The translations under genes and the position numbers were made by a program. From Verrucomicrobiota bacterium (lineage in GTDB: Bacteria; Verrucomicrobiota; Verrucomicrobiia; Opitutales; Opitutaceae): a DNA stretch of 6,525 nucleotides. The stretch lies in the NCBI GenBank assembly GCA_023447015.1, contig JAEXPG010000196.1, forward strand, positions 1 through 6,525, read 5' to 3'. Positions within the stretch are counted from its first letter, which is position 1; each line of letters starts with the position of its first letter. The notes below the pieces were generated by a model, which was not told the origin of the DNA, ran no database searches, and worked only from the letters and a program-made list of their open reading frames with translations. Shown piece after piece: positions 1-6,286 of the stretch.

Positions 1-162
1 CGTCCGCACCTTGCAGGTGAGCACGCGTCGCCGGCCGGCGGCCTGGCCTCGCGCCGGACGCCAGAGGCACCGTGGCGGTCGGCCGTTCCCGCCTGTCCAC
101 TGCTAGAACATCCCCGGTCTCGCCTCCGGCGGGCCCCGGCGCACACTTTCGCCCTCATCCCC
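1..162. other. Leader region with inverted repeats, no gene recognised
   Basis: No convincing coding sequence is visible. The first 60 bases contain nested inverted repeats: an outer pair at 1-6 and 55-60 (CGTCCG/CGGACG), a 5-bp hairpin at 7-19 (CACCT, loop TGC, AGGTG), and a perfect 12-base palindrome at 29-40 (CGCCGGCCGGCG). This could be the terminator or tail of a gene upstream of the window, or part of a transcribed leader. In such GC-rich DNA, chance pairing is also likely. A weak extended -10-like box (TGCTAGAAC, 101-109) lies upstream of the next gene but has no recognisable -35 partner, so it is not called as a promoter. No Shine-Dalgarno sequence precedes the ATG at 163. Confidence 0.3.
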
Positions 163-1404
163 ATGCTCCCATCCCCGCAGATCCTGTTCCTCGCGCTCTC
201 CCTCGCGGCTGTTCCCGCGATCGGTCGCGCCCAATTCATCGACGACTTCGACCGCCCGAAGATCGATCCCGCCTGGTTCACCATGGTCGGCGACGGCACG
301 CCCACCGTGGACTTCATCCAGAAGGACGGCTACGCCACCATCGTCGCCAACGGCTCGACCGACCCCTACAACGTCTGGTGGACGCTCATCAAACGCGACA
401 TCGCGAGCTCGCTCGACCTCGCGAAACTCGCCGACCCCGCCTACGAGCTGCGCGGCGAGGCGCGCGTGCGGACCAGCCACGCCCCCCGCCGCGTGAACTT
501 CATGATCAACACCCAGCGCACGACCGATTTCCATCAGCACCTGCGCGAGTACGATCTGCCCGACACCACCGGCTGGCACACCATCAGCCTCACCACGCAG
601 GATCTCGACGTCGGCCCCGGCGACACCCTCTTCGTCCAACTCTGCGTGACCGACTACGGTCCGGACAAGTACGAGGTCGACCTCGACTACTTCCGCGCCG
701 ACGTCGTCCACCGCGATCAGGCCGGCCCCGATCTCGGCGAGCCGCTCGTCTACCACCCGCCCGTCCCCGCGACCACCACCTTCGCCCACCACCTCCCGGT
801 CGCCCACGACAGCCAGATCCACGCCGATTTCCCCGACGTGAACTTCAACGACTGGCACGCCGCCACCGCCACCGGCACCGCGCGCCTCCTCACCGTCGAC
901 CCGCACCAATCCCCCGTCCTGCGCTGGGATTTCTCGCAACTGCCCGGCCGTACCGCCACCGGCGCCGGCGTGCTGGAGCTCACCACCTTCTGCGCGCCCC
1001 AAGGCGGCAAATACATCGAGCATTTCGGCGAGGACCTCGGCGTCGAGTTCGGCCGGCTGCACGTCTTCGAAATCCTCGGCGGCGACCCCGCCTGGAACCA
1101 GGAGACGGTCACCTACCACAGCCTGCTCCAGGGCGGCGACCCGAAGCAGGTCTTCAACACCCAGATGGTCCAGGATGTCGACGTCGCCCCCGCCCCCGGC
1201 GGCAAGACCTACGTCGTCCTCCCCCGCCCGGTCATGCAGCGGCTCCTCGACGGCACCACCAAGGGCCTCATCCTCCGGCCGCTCGGCGCAATCAACGCCA
1301 CGTTCTACGCCTCCGAGGACGCCACCCCCGGCGCCGCCCCGACGCTGCATTTCAGCGTCGCGCCCGCGCAAACCGCGGACACGAAGCCCGCACCCGCGAA
1401 CTAG
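163..1404 (+). CDS. Secreted two-domain beta-sandwich protein with C-terminal DNRLRE-like domain
   Basis: The product is 413 residues. Residues 1-23 form a signal peptide (hydrophobic core around residues 7-20, probable cleavage after GRA at residue 23), so it should be exported. Residues about 24-185 begin with a DDFDRPKIDPAWF segment and end with YEVDLDYFRAD, which looks like a lectin or carbohydrate-binding type beta-sandwich; I cannot name the family. Residues about 203-399 resemble the DNRLRE domain found in surface and secreted bacterial proteins: LRWDFSQLPG (253-262), WNQETVTYHS (311-320), GLILRPL (368-374) and PTLHFSV (393-399) fall in the expected order. No catalytic motif or membrane anchor is evident, so a binding or structural role outside the cytoplasm is the safest reading. 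The ATG at 163 is chosen because the signal peptide begins there; no ribosome binding site is visible. It is separated from the next gene by 314 bases and is probably a separate transcription unit. Confidence 0.85.
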   Translation: MLPSPQILFLALSLAAVPAIGRAQFIDDFDRPKIDPAWFTMVGDGTPTVDFIQKDGYATIVANGSTDPYNVWWTLIKRDIASSLDLAKLADPAYELRGEARVRTSHAPRRVNFMINTQRTTDFHQHLREYDLPDTTGWHTISLTTQDLDVGPGDTLFVQLCVTDYGPDKYEVDLDYFRADVVHRDQAGPDLGEPLVYHPPVPATTTFAHHLPVAHDSQIHADFPDVNFNDWHAATATGTARLLTVDPHQSPVLRWDFSQLPGRTATGAGVLELTTFCAPQGGKYIEHFGEDLGVEFGRLHVFEILGGDPAWNQETVTYHSLLQGGDPKQVFNTQMVQDVDVAPAPGGKTYVVLPRPVMQRLLDGTTKGLILRPLGAINATFYASEDATPGAAPTLHFSVAPAQTADTKPAPAN

Positions 1405-1547
1405 GCCACAGCATCGAGTCCCGCCGCCTCACCGCGGGTTCCCGCAACTTCCGCCCCGGCGCGAATGCCGGACGCCAAAACCGGTGGCGTCGCTTGCCCC
1501 CACGCGGGCGGAGGCCCCGGTCCACGGCTGGCCTGCCCGCAACCGCG

Positions 1548-1571
1548 CCGGGGCGATGCCGCCCGCCCCGG
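1548..1571 (+). other. Perfect 8-bp stem hairpin in the intergenic gap
   Basis: The left arm CCGGGGCG (1548-1555) and right arm CGCCCCGG (1564-1571) are exact reverse complements around the loop ATGCCGCC. No T-tract follows, so it fails the usual test for a Rho-independent terminator. It lies 143 bases after the stop codon of the upstream gene and 147 bases before the next start. It may act as a transcript-end or RNA-stability structure, or be a chance product of base composition. Confidence 0.3.
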
Positions 1572-1695
1572 TCGGCCGCGCGCCCAAGCCCCGACCAGCG
1601 CTCGCTTCCGCGTGCGCATCCAGTTCTTGCGGCCGGACTGAAACCTCGTTCCTTCCCGCCGCCGTCGCACCGCAAACCCTCCCTGCTCCAACATC

Positions 1696-1700
1696 GGAGG
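1696..1700 (+). promoter_or_regulatory. Possible Shine-Dalgarno GGAGG at long spacing
   Basis: GGAGG is the only clear anti-16S match before the downstream gene, but it ends 18 bases before the GTG at 1719, longer than the usual spacing. No ATG, GTG or TTG in the coding frame lies at ideal spacing. Either the GTG is used with a poor site, or initiation here does not depend on Shine-Dalgarno pairing, which would match the other genes in the window. Confidence 0.25.
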
Positions 1701-1718
1701 CCTTCGCTTCAGCAAACC

Positions 1719-3227
1719 GTGAAACCCGTCGAGCTCCTCTACGCCGCCAACGTCATCTCCCGTCAGGGTGACAGCGCCCGGCAGGACCTCGCCTTCCGCC
1801 TCCTCGTCGAGAACCGGGCCTTCGACAAGGACATCTCCGTCAAATGGTCCGGGGAGGACGGCGCCTGGCACTCCGCCCAGGCCCACTGGCTCTGCTCCCT
1901 CGGCCAGCAACGCGAACTCTGGCACGCCACCGCCTCCGTCACGGCCGACGCCGACCACGACGCGCTCCCCGGCGACATCCGCTGCGCCGCCTGCGGCCGC
2001 ATGGCCGGCCAGGAGTACTGGGACAACAACACGGGGTTCAACTACGACATCAACGCCGACTCCGGCATCCGCCTTTCCGGCGCCTATTCGCTGCTCCACA
2101 TCGACTACCGGCCCCGCCTCGAGCCGGGCCAGGACTACCTGCCCATCACGGTGGCGCTCCGCCCGCCTACGCGCGTCGAGCGGGTCTACGTCCGCTGGAC
2201 CACCGACCATTGGCGCACCTTCACGGATACACCGTGCTTCTTCCGCCGCCGCCACTGGGGCCGCACCGCCGCGAGCAACGCCCGCAACCCGAACCGCTAC
2301 GGCAACGAGATCTGGATCAGCCACCTCGGCATCGGCGGCGCCTTCCGTGTCGAGTACGCCATCGCCTGCGAGACCTCCACCGGCACCATCTGGGACGACA
2401 ACTTCGGGCGCAACTACTGCGCCCGGCGCGACCGGCTCAAGGTTCTCACCCTCAATCTCCACTGCAACCAGGAGCCCGAACAGGACGCCAAGCTCTGGCG
2501 CATCGCCCAGGCCATCCGCGAGCTCGAGATCGACATCGTCTGCCTGCAGGAGGTCGCGGAACCGTGGAACGACGGCTTCGGCGAGTGGGCGACCAACACC
2601 GCCCGCATCATCCAGGAGCGCATCGGCCGGCCCTACCAGATCCACCACAACTGGTCGCACCTGGGCTTCGACCGCTACCGCGAGGGCAGCGCCATCCTCA
2701 CCCGCCACACGATCGTGCGCACCGACTCCGGCTACGTCTCCTCCAGCCAGGACCCGAGGAGCATCCACTCCCGCCGTGTCGTCCACGCCCGCATCAACGT
2801 CCCCTACGTCGGGCCGGTGAACGTGTTCTCCGCCCACCTCAGCTGGATCAACGACGGCTTCCGCGAGCAGTTTCCCCGCCTGCGCCAGTGGGCCTGCGAA
2901 CAGCACAACGGCGACACCGCCGCCACCTTCCTCTGCGGCGATTTCAACATCCCCGCCGGCCGCGAAGGTTACGACCTCGCCACCGGCGACGGGCAGTTCA
3001 CCGACCAGTTCCTCCTCGCGCAGCTGCGCCAGCGCCACGAGGCCGGCTTCGGCCCGCCCCCGGGCCCCCACGCGCGCCCCGACCCGGCCGACGGCCGCAT
3101 CGACTACCTCTTCGCCCACCGCGACAACCGCCTCGAGCCGGTCGCCGCCCGCGAGCTCTTCACCGACACCGACTACGGCCGCGTCTCCGACCACACCGGC
3201 TACCTCGTCGAATTCGAGCCGCGCTGA
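1719..3227 (+). CDS. Tandem CBM21-like domains fused to an endonuclease/exonuclease/phosphatase domain
   Basis: The product is 502 residues from a GTG start. The frame stays open far upstream, but that part does not look like protein, and the first domain begins just after the GTG. Residues about 20-112 resemble CBM21: LVENRAFDKDISVKW (29-43) and GQEYWDNNTGFNYDI (97-111) fit the glycogen/starch-binding signature. Residues about 140-234 look like a second copy: VRWTTDHWRTFTD (158-170) and IWDDNFGRNY (224-233). Residues about 239-501 are a complete EEP domain with the expected metal and catalytic residues: N246 (LTLNLH), E278 (CLQEV), H373 (SAHL), D408 and N410 (GDFN), D462 (RIDYLF), and D491-H492 (SDH). 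It is therefore probably an active Mg-dependent phosphodiesterase or phosphomonoesterase; the EEP family includes DNases, sphingomyelinases and inositol phosphatases, and the substrate is not determined here. There is no signal peptide, and ten cysteines suggest a cytoplasmic location. The PLD-like gene follows 62 bases later and is probably co-transcribed. Confidence 0.88.
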   Translation: MKPVELLYAANVISRQGDSARQDLAFRLLVENRAFDKDISVKWSGEDGAWHSAQAHWLCSLGQQRELWHATASVTADADHDALPGDIRCAACGRMAGQEYWDNNTGFNYDINADSGIRLSGAYSLLHIDYRPRLEPGQDYLPITVALRPPTRVERVYVRWTTDHWRTFTDTPCFFRRRHWGRTAASNARNPNRYGNEIWISHLGIGGAFRVEYAIACETSTGTIWDDNFGRNYCARRDRLKVLTLNLHCNQEPEQDAKLWRIAQAIRELEIDIVCLQEVAEPWNDGFGEWATNTARIIQERIGRPYQIHHNWSHLGFDRYREGSAILTRHTIVRTDSGYVSSSQDPRSIHSRRVVHARINVPYVGPVNVFSAHLSWINDGFREQFPRLRQWACEQHNGDTAATFLCGDFNIPAGREGYDLATGDGQFTDQFLLAQLRQRHEAGFGPPPGPHARPDPADGRIDYLFAHRDNRLEPVAARELFTDTDYGRVSDHTGYLVEFEPR

Positions 3228-3289
3228 CTCGTTCCGCCTCCGCCCTCGCCAACCGAAACCATCCGCCGAATACCGATCGGGACACGCTC

Positions 3290-4930
3290 ATGCCCTTCGC
3301 CGAACAATTCGCGCTCCCCTGCGAAGTGGAACTGGGTCCGGTCTTCCCACGCCGCAACGAGTTCGGCCACGTCTTCCTCCTGCGCTGGGCCCGCCTGCGC
3401 TTCGAGGTCCACTGGGGCGCCGACGTCAACGTGAAGGTGATCCTGAAGATCCACCGCGCCAACGGCGTCTGCGAACAGTACCTCGTCGAGACCGACCCCT
3501 ACGACGTCGAGTGGAACCGCCACCGCCGCCACACGCGCGACTGCTTCCTCCACCCGTATTGCGACCTCCTCGGCGCCGCCACGGTCGTGAAGTTCTCCTA
3601 CCTCGTCCACCAGCAGGGACGCTCGGTCCCCTCCGAGCACGACTACGTCCTGGTCGACGGCCCGCGGCTCGGCGGCAGCGACGCCTTCCGCAGCCCGGTC
3701 GACCGCCGGCCCGCCGGCCACAACACCTACCGCACCCACGAGGTCGACCCCGCCCCGCTCCAGCGCGATGTCGACTGGTACAACCACCACTTCGACGCCC
3801 TCCGCCTCACCCCGAAGTTCACCAAGGGCACGCCCACCCATCCCTACCACCCCAAGCGTTACCTCCACGAACGCATCGACCAGACCATCCGCGAGCACCT
3901 CGAGCACCCCGGCCACAGCCCGGGCATCAAGGTCTGCGTCGACTGCATCGACGACACCGACTTCATCAACCACCTCCTGCACGCCCACGCCTGCGGCGTC
4001 CCGGTGCAGTGCGTCGTCGACTGGCGCAAGATGATGCTCACCACCAGCGCCAACTACGCCCGGCTCAAGCGCTCGGGCATCGACCTGCTCGGCGTCTTCG
4101 CCGGCCAGAAGCACCCCCTCGTCGAGGTCGACACGGACATGCACAACAAGTTCGTGATCTTCGGCACCAGCCACTGCCTCGAGGGCTCGTTCAACATCAC
4201 CTTCGAACGCTGGTGGGCCAACTGGGAGACCGGGCTGGTCTTCCACTCCGAGGGCGTGTGCCGCATCCTCGACAACATCTTCCAGGCCGTCCGCGGCGGC
4301 GTGATCCAGCGCTACGGCGTCGATCCGCTCAGCCCGTTCAACCTCCTCTACACCTTCGGCCGGCAGCCCCTGCTCAACGGCAACCTCTACCGCCCCCCCC
4401 AGGCCATCCTCTCCGAGATCGGCCGCGCCCGGCACTCGATCCGGGCCTGCCTCTTCCTGATCAACGAGCTCCGCGGCGAGCACGGCGACAGCGTGATCGA
4501 CGCCCTCCTCCAGGCCCACGCCCGCGGGGTCGACGTCCAGATCATCGTCAACGGCCACATGGCCCGCCAGGGAGATCCCGCCCGCGAGTACCCGATGGAC
4601 CAGGAGATCCACCGCCCGCTGCTCCCGGCCGTCGCGCGACTCGCCCGCGCCGGCATCCGCGTCGCCCTCGCCTACGGCCAGACCGACCAGCGCGTGCCCT
4701 ACTGCCCGCTCCACTCGAAGTACTGCGTGATCGACGAGTCCATCGTCCTCGACGGCAGCTTCAACTGGTACAACACGTCGGTGTTCTCCCACGACATCCT
4801 CGTCGTCGCCTCCGACCACGAACTCGCCCGCGCCTACCTCCACGAGTTCGGCCAGATCCTCCGCCTCTTCCGCTTCCCCAACGGCGTCAACGGCCCCTTC
4901 GGCGCCCCCGCCGCTGTCCAGCACGCCTGA
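3290..4930 (+). CDS. Phospholipase D superfamily protein with unusual first HKD motif
   Basis: The product is 546 residues. Residues 1-125 form a probable beta-rich domain that I do not recognise. Residues about 185-335 and 355-525 are two PLD-like repeats. The second holds a perfect motif: H475, K477, D482, then G489-S490 and N492 (HxKx4Dx6GSxN). The first has H285, K287, G299-S300 and N302 at identical spacing, but the Asp position is Gly292. The catalytic His and Lys are thus kept in both halves, so activity is plausible: transfer or hydrolysis of a phosphodiester through a phosphohistidine intermediate. Family members include phospholipases, cardiolipin synthases and nucleases; overall this is not a clear cardiolipin synthase, as it lacks N-terminal membrane helices. 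There is no signal peptide, and 13 cysteines argue for the cytoplasm. The ATG at 3290 has a weak GGGA 7 bases upstream. It lies 62 bases after the EEP gene on the same strand, so a shared transcript and related job are likely. Confidence 0.88.
   Translation: MPFAEQFALPCEVELGPVFPRRNEFGHVFLLRWARLRFEVHWGADVNVKVILKIHRANGVCEQYLVETDPYDVEWNRHRRHTRDCFLHPYCDLLGAATVVKFSYLVHQQGRSVPSEHDYVLVDGPRLGGSDAFRSPVDRRPAGHNTYRTHEVDPAPLQRDVDWYNHHFDALRLTPKFTKGTPTHPYHPKRYLHERIDQTIREHLEHPGHSPGIKVCVDCIDDTDFINHLLHAHACGVPVQCVVDWRKMMLTTSANYARLKRSGIDLLGVFAGQKHPLVEVDTDMHNKFVIFGTSHCLEGSFNITFERWWANWETGLVFHSEGVCRILDNIFQAVRGGVIQRYGVDPLSPFNLLYTFGRQPLLNGNLYRPPQAILSEIGRARHSIRACLFLINELRGEHGDSVIDALLQAHARGVDVQIIVNGHMARQGDPAREYPMDQEIHRPLLPAVARLARAGIRVALAYGQTDQRVPYCPLHSKYCVIDESIVLDGSFNWYNTSVFSHDILVVASDHELARAYLHEFGQILRLFRFPNGVNGPFGAPAAVQHA
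4142..4195 (+). other. First HKD motif of the PLD-like protein, Asp replaced by Gly
   Basis: The codons run from His285 to Asn302. HxK is intact (His285, Lys287), and Gly299-Ser300 and Asn302 are in register, but the codon at 4163-4165 is GGC (Gly) where the family has Asp. The Asp of HKD is mostly structural in known members, so the site may still work, but the asymmetry is clear. Confidence 0.85.
4712..4765 (+). other. Second HKD motif of the PLD-like protein, canonical
   Basis: The codons run from His475 to Asn492. His475, Lys477, Asp482, Gly489-Ser490 and Asn492 match HxKx4Dx6GSxN exactly. This fixes the protein as a PLD superfamily member and gives the register for judging the altered first motif. 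Confidence 0.92.
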
Positions 4931-4984
4931 CGGCCGCGCCTCCACCAGGACGGGCGCACAAGTGGTGTCTGCGGTACGTCACCG

Positions 4985-5062
4985 CGCTGAGGCGGCCCAG
5001 CGGAGAAGCCGGGACTAAGCCCCGGCCGACAGGAACCGGCGCAAGCCTGAGCCTCCCTGAGG
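4985..5062 (+). promoter_or_regulatory. Candidate structured RNA leader upstream of rsmH
   Basis: Four short hairpins follow each other. CGCTG (4985-4989) pairs with CAGCG (4998-5002). GCCGGG (5008-5013) pairs with CCCGGC (5021-5026) around the loop ACTAAGC. GGC (5038-5040) pairs with GCC (5045-5047), closed by a GCAA tetraloop of the GNRA type. CCTC (5052-5055) pairs with GAGG (5059-5062). The unpaired linkers are purine-rich (GAGAA, ACAGGAA), unlike the C-rich surroundings. I compared it from memory with common riboswitches (cobalamin, SAM, TPP, c-di-GMP, glycine) and found no match. It may be a regulatory leader of rsmH, a small RNA, the 3' end of the PLD transcript, or chance structure. 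Confidence 0.25.
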
Positions 5063-5122
5063 ATTCGGGCCCACCGCTTTCCCACTGGCCCCGGCGCGCA
5101 CCCGCGCCCACGCTCCGCCGCG

Positions 5123-6193
5123 ATGTCCGACGAGTCCGCGCCCAGCGCCCCACCCGATCCCGCCGCGACCCCGGCACCCGCGCCGCACCGGCGCCGACCG
5201 CGCTACTCGGGCAAGAACCCGCGCCGCTTCGAGGACAAGTACAAGGAGCACGATCCCGCGCGCTACGCCGACACCGTCGCGAAGGTCGTCGCCTCCGGCA
5301 AAACCGCGGCAGGCACGCACCGGCCGATCATGGTCGCGGAGATCCTCGCCGTGCTCGCGCCGGCGCCGGGCGAGATCGCCGTCGACTGCACGCTCGGTTA
5401 CGGCGGCCACAGCCGCGAGATCCTCCCCCGGCTGCTGCCCGGCGGACGCCTCCTCGGCCTCGATGCCGACCCGATCGAGCTCCCGAAAACCGAGGCCCGC
5501 CTGCGCGCGCTCGGCTTCGGCCCCGATGTCTTCACCGCGCACCGCAGCAATTTCGCCGGCCTGCCGAAAGCCCTCGCCGCCACCGGTCTCTCCGGCGCCG
5601 ACGTGGTCCTCGCCGACCTTGGCCTCTCCTCGATGCAGATCGACGCCCCGGCGCGCGGCTTCTCCGTGAAGTTCGCCGGCCCGCTCGGCCTGCGCATGAA
5701 TCCCCACCGCGGCGCCCCCGCTGGGGCGCTGCTGGCCGGCCTCTCGCCCGCAGCCCTCGCGCAGCTCCTCACCGACAACGCCGACGAGCCGCGTGCCGCC
5801 ACGCTCGCACCGCTGCTCGCCGGCCGCACCTTCGCCACCACCACCGAGCTGGCCGCCGCGATCCGCGCCGCCCTGCCGCGCCTGGAAAAGGACGAGGCCG
5901 ATCTCTCCGTGCGCCGCGTCTTCCAGGCGCTGCGCATCGCGGTGAACGACGAGTTCTCCGCGCTCGACACCCTGCTGCGCCACCTGCCCGGCTGCCTGCG
6001 GCCGGGCGGGCGCGTCGCGATGCTCACGTTCCACTCCGGCGAAGACCGCCGGGTGAAGAAGGCGTTTCTCGCCGGCCAACGCGACGGCACCTACGCCGCG
6101 ATCGCCGAGGAGCTGATCCGGCCGTCGCCGGCCGAGTGCGGCTCCAACCCCCGCGCCATCCCCGCCAAACTCCGCTGGGCCCGCCGGGCCTGA
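5123..6193 (+). CDS. rsmH: 16S rRNA (cytosine(1402)-N(4))-methyltransferase RsmH, long divergent form
   Basis: The product is 356 residues and should transfer a methyl group from SAM to N4 of C1402 in the decoding site of 16S rRNA, in the cytoplasm. Motifs appear in family order: HRPIMVAEIL (66-75), the SAM loop DCTLGYGGHS (88-97), LGLDADP (111-117), DLGLSSMQID (165-174), RRVFQALRIAVNDE (264-277), TFHSGEDRRVKKAF (302-315) and NPRAIPAKLRWA (342-353). Usual RsmH proteins reach the first motif within about ten residues; here about 65 precede it, a Pro/Ala-rich stretch then a basic, charged stretch (residues 22-65). HSGEDR replaces the usual HSLEDR, and AIPAKLR replaces the usual RSAKLR ending. 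No mraZ, ftsL or ftsI lies beside it, so it is not in a standard dcw cluster and may be a second paralogue. The start is the first ATG and has no visible Shine-Dalgarno sequence. Confidence 0.9.
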   Translation: MSDESAPSAPPDPAATPAPAPHRRRPRYSGKNPRRFEDKYKEHDPARYADTVAKVVASGKTAAGTHRPIMVAEILAVLAPAPGEIAVDCTLGYGGHSREILPRLLPGGRLLGLDADPIELPKTEARLRALGFGPDVFTAHRSNFAGLPKALAATGLSGADVVLADLGLSSMQIDAPARGFSVKFAGPLGLRMNPHRGAPAGALLAGLSPAALAQLLTDNADEPRAATLAPLLAGRTFATTTELAAAIRAALPRLEKDEADLSVRRVFQALRIAVNDEFSALDTLLRHLPGCLRPGGRVAMLTFHSGEDRRVKKAFLAGQRDGTYAAIAEELIRPSPAECGSNPRAIPAKLRWARRA

Positions 6194-6286
6194 GCGCCAC
6201 CGTAGGCGGCGTCGCGGGCAGCGCCCCGGACAAGCGCACGAGAAAATGGTCGCGCGGGAGCGGGCGGATCGTTTCGCATCGGCACG

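Larger units (their letters stand above)
1405..1718. other. Non-coding gap with two strong hairpins
   Basis: This 314-base stretch has open frames on both strands only because stop codons are rare in such GC-rich DNA; their translations are Pro/Arg/Ala-rich and not protein-like. Two hairpins stand out. One at 1471-1491 has a perfect 6-bp stem (GACGCC/GGCGTC) and a 9-base loop. One at 1548-1571 has a perfect 8-bp stem (CCGGGGCG/CGCCCCGG) and an 8-base loop. Neither is followed by a run of T, so neither is a standard intrinsic terminator, though either could end transcription of the upstream gene or belong to an RNA leader. A promoter for the downstream pair should lie here, but I could not find a convincing -35/-10 pair. 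Confidence 0.4.

Noticed and set aside
101..109. Extended -10-like box TGCTAGAAC upstream of the first gene
   Set aside because: It matches the -10 consensus at only four of six positions, and no -35-like hexamer lies at suitable spacing.
132..142. GGCCCCGGCGC repeated at 5087-5097, both 20-25 bases before a start codon
   Set aside because: An 11-base G/C-only match is expected by chance in DNA of this composition, and the flanking bases do not match.
1465..1641. 58-codon small ORF in the gap between the first two genes
   Set aside because: It has no ribosome binding site and a Pro/Arg/Gly-rich translation, and it spans the 1548-1571 hairpin, so it looks like chance.
72..1718. Long open frame running in phase into the CBM21-EEP gene, which would give a protein of over 1000 residues
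   Set aside because: The part before 1719 translates to Arg/Pro/His-rich sequence, and for most of its length it is a frame-shifted shadow of the well-supported gene at 163-1404. Stop codons are rare in this GC-rich DNA.
1844..3289. Open frame continuing upstream of the PLD gene and overlapping the EEP gene
   Set aside because: Its translation is Arg/Pro/His-rich without domains, while the EEP frame has complete catalytic motifs. The PLD protein begins sensibly at the ATG at 3290.
6194..6286. Possible terminator or promoter between rsmH and the last gene
   Set aside because: The GGCG/CGCC pairings are short and have no T-tract, and no convincing -35/-10 pair is present.
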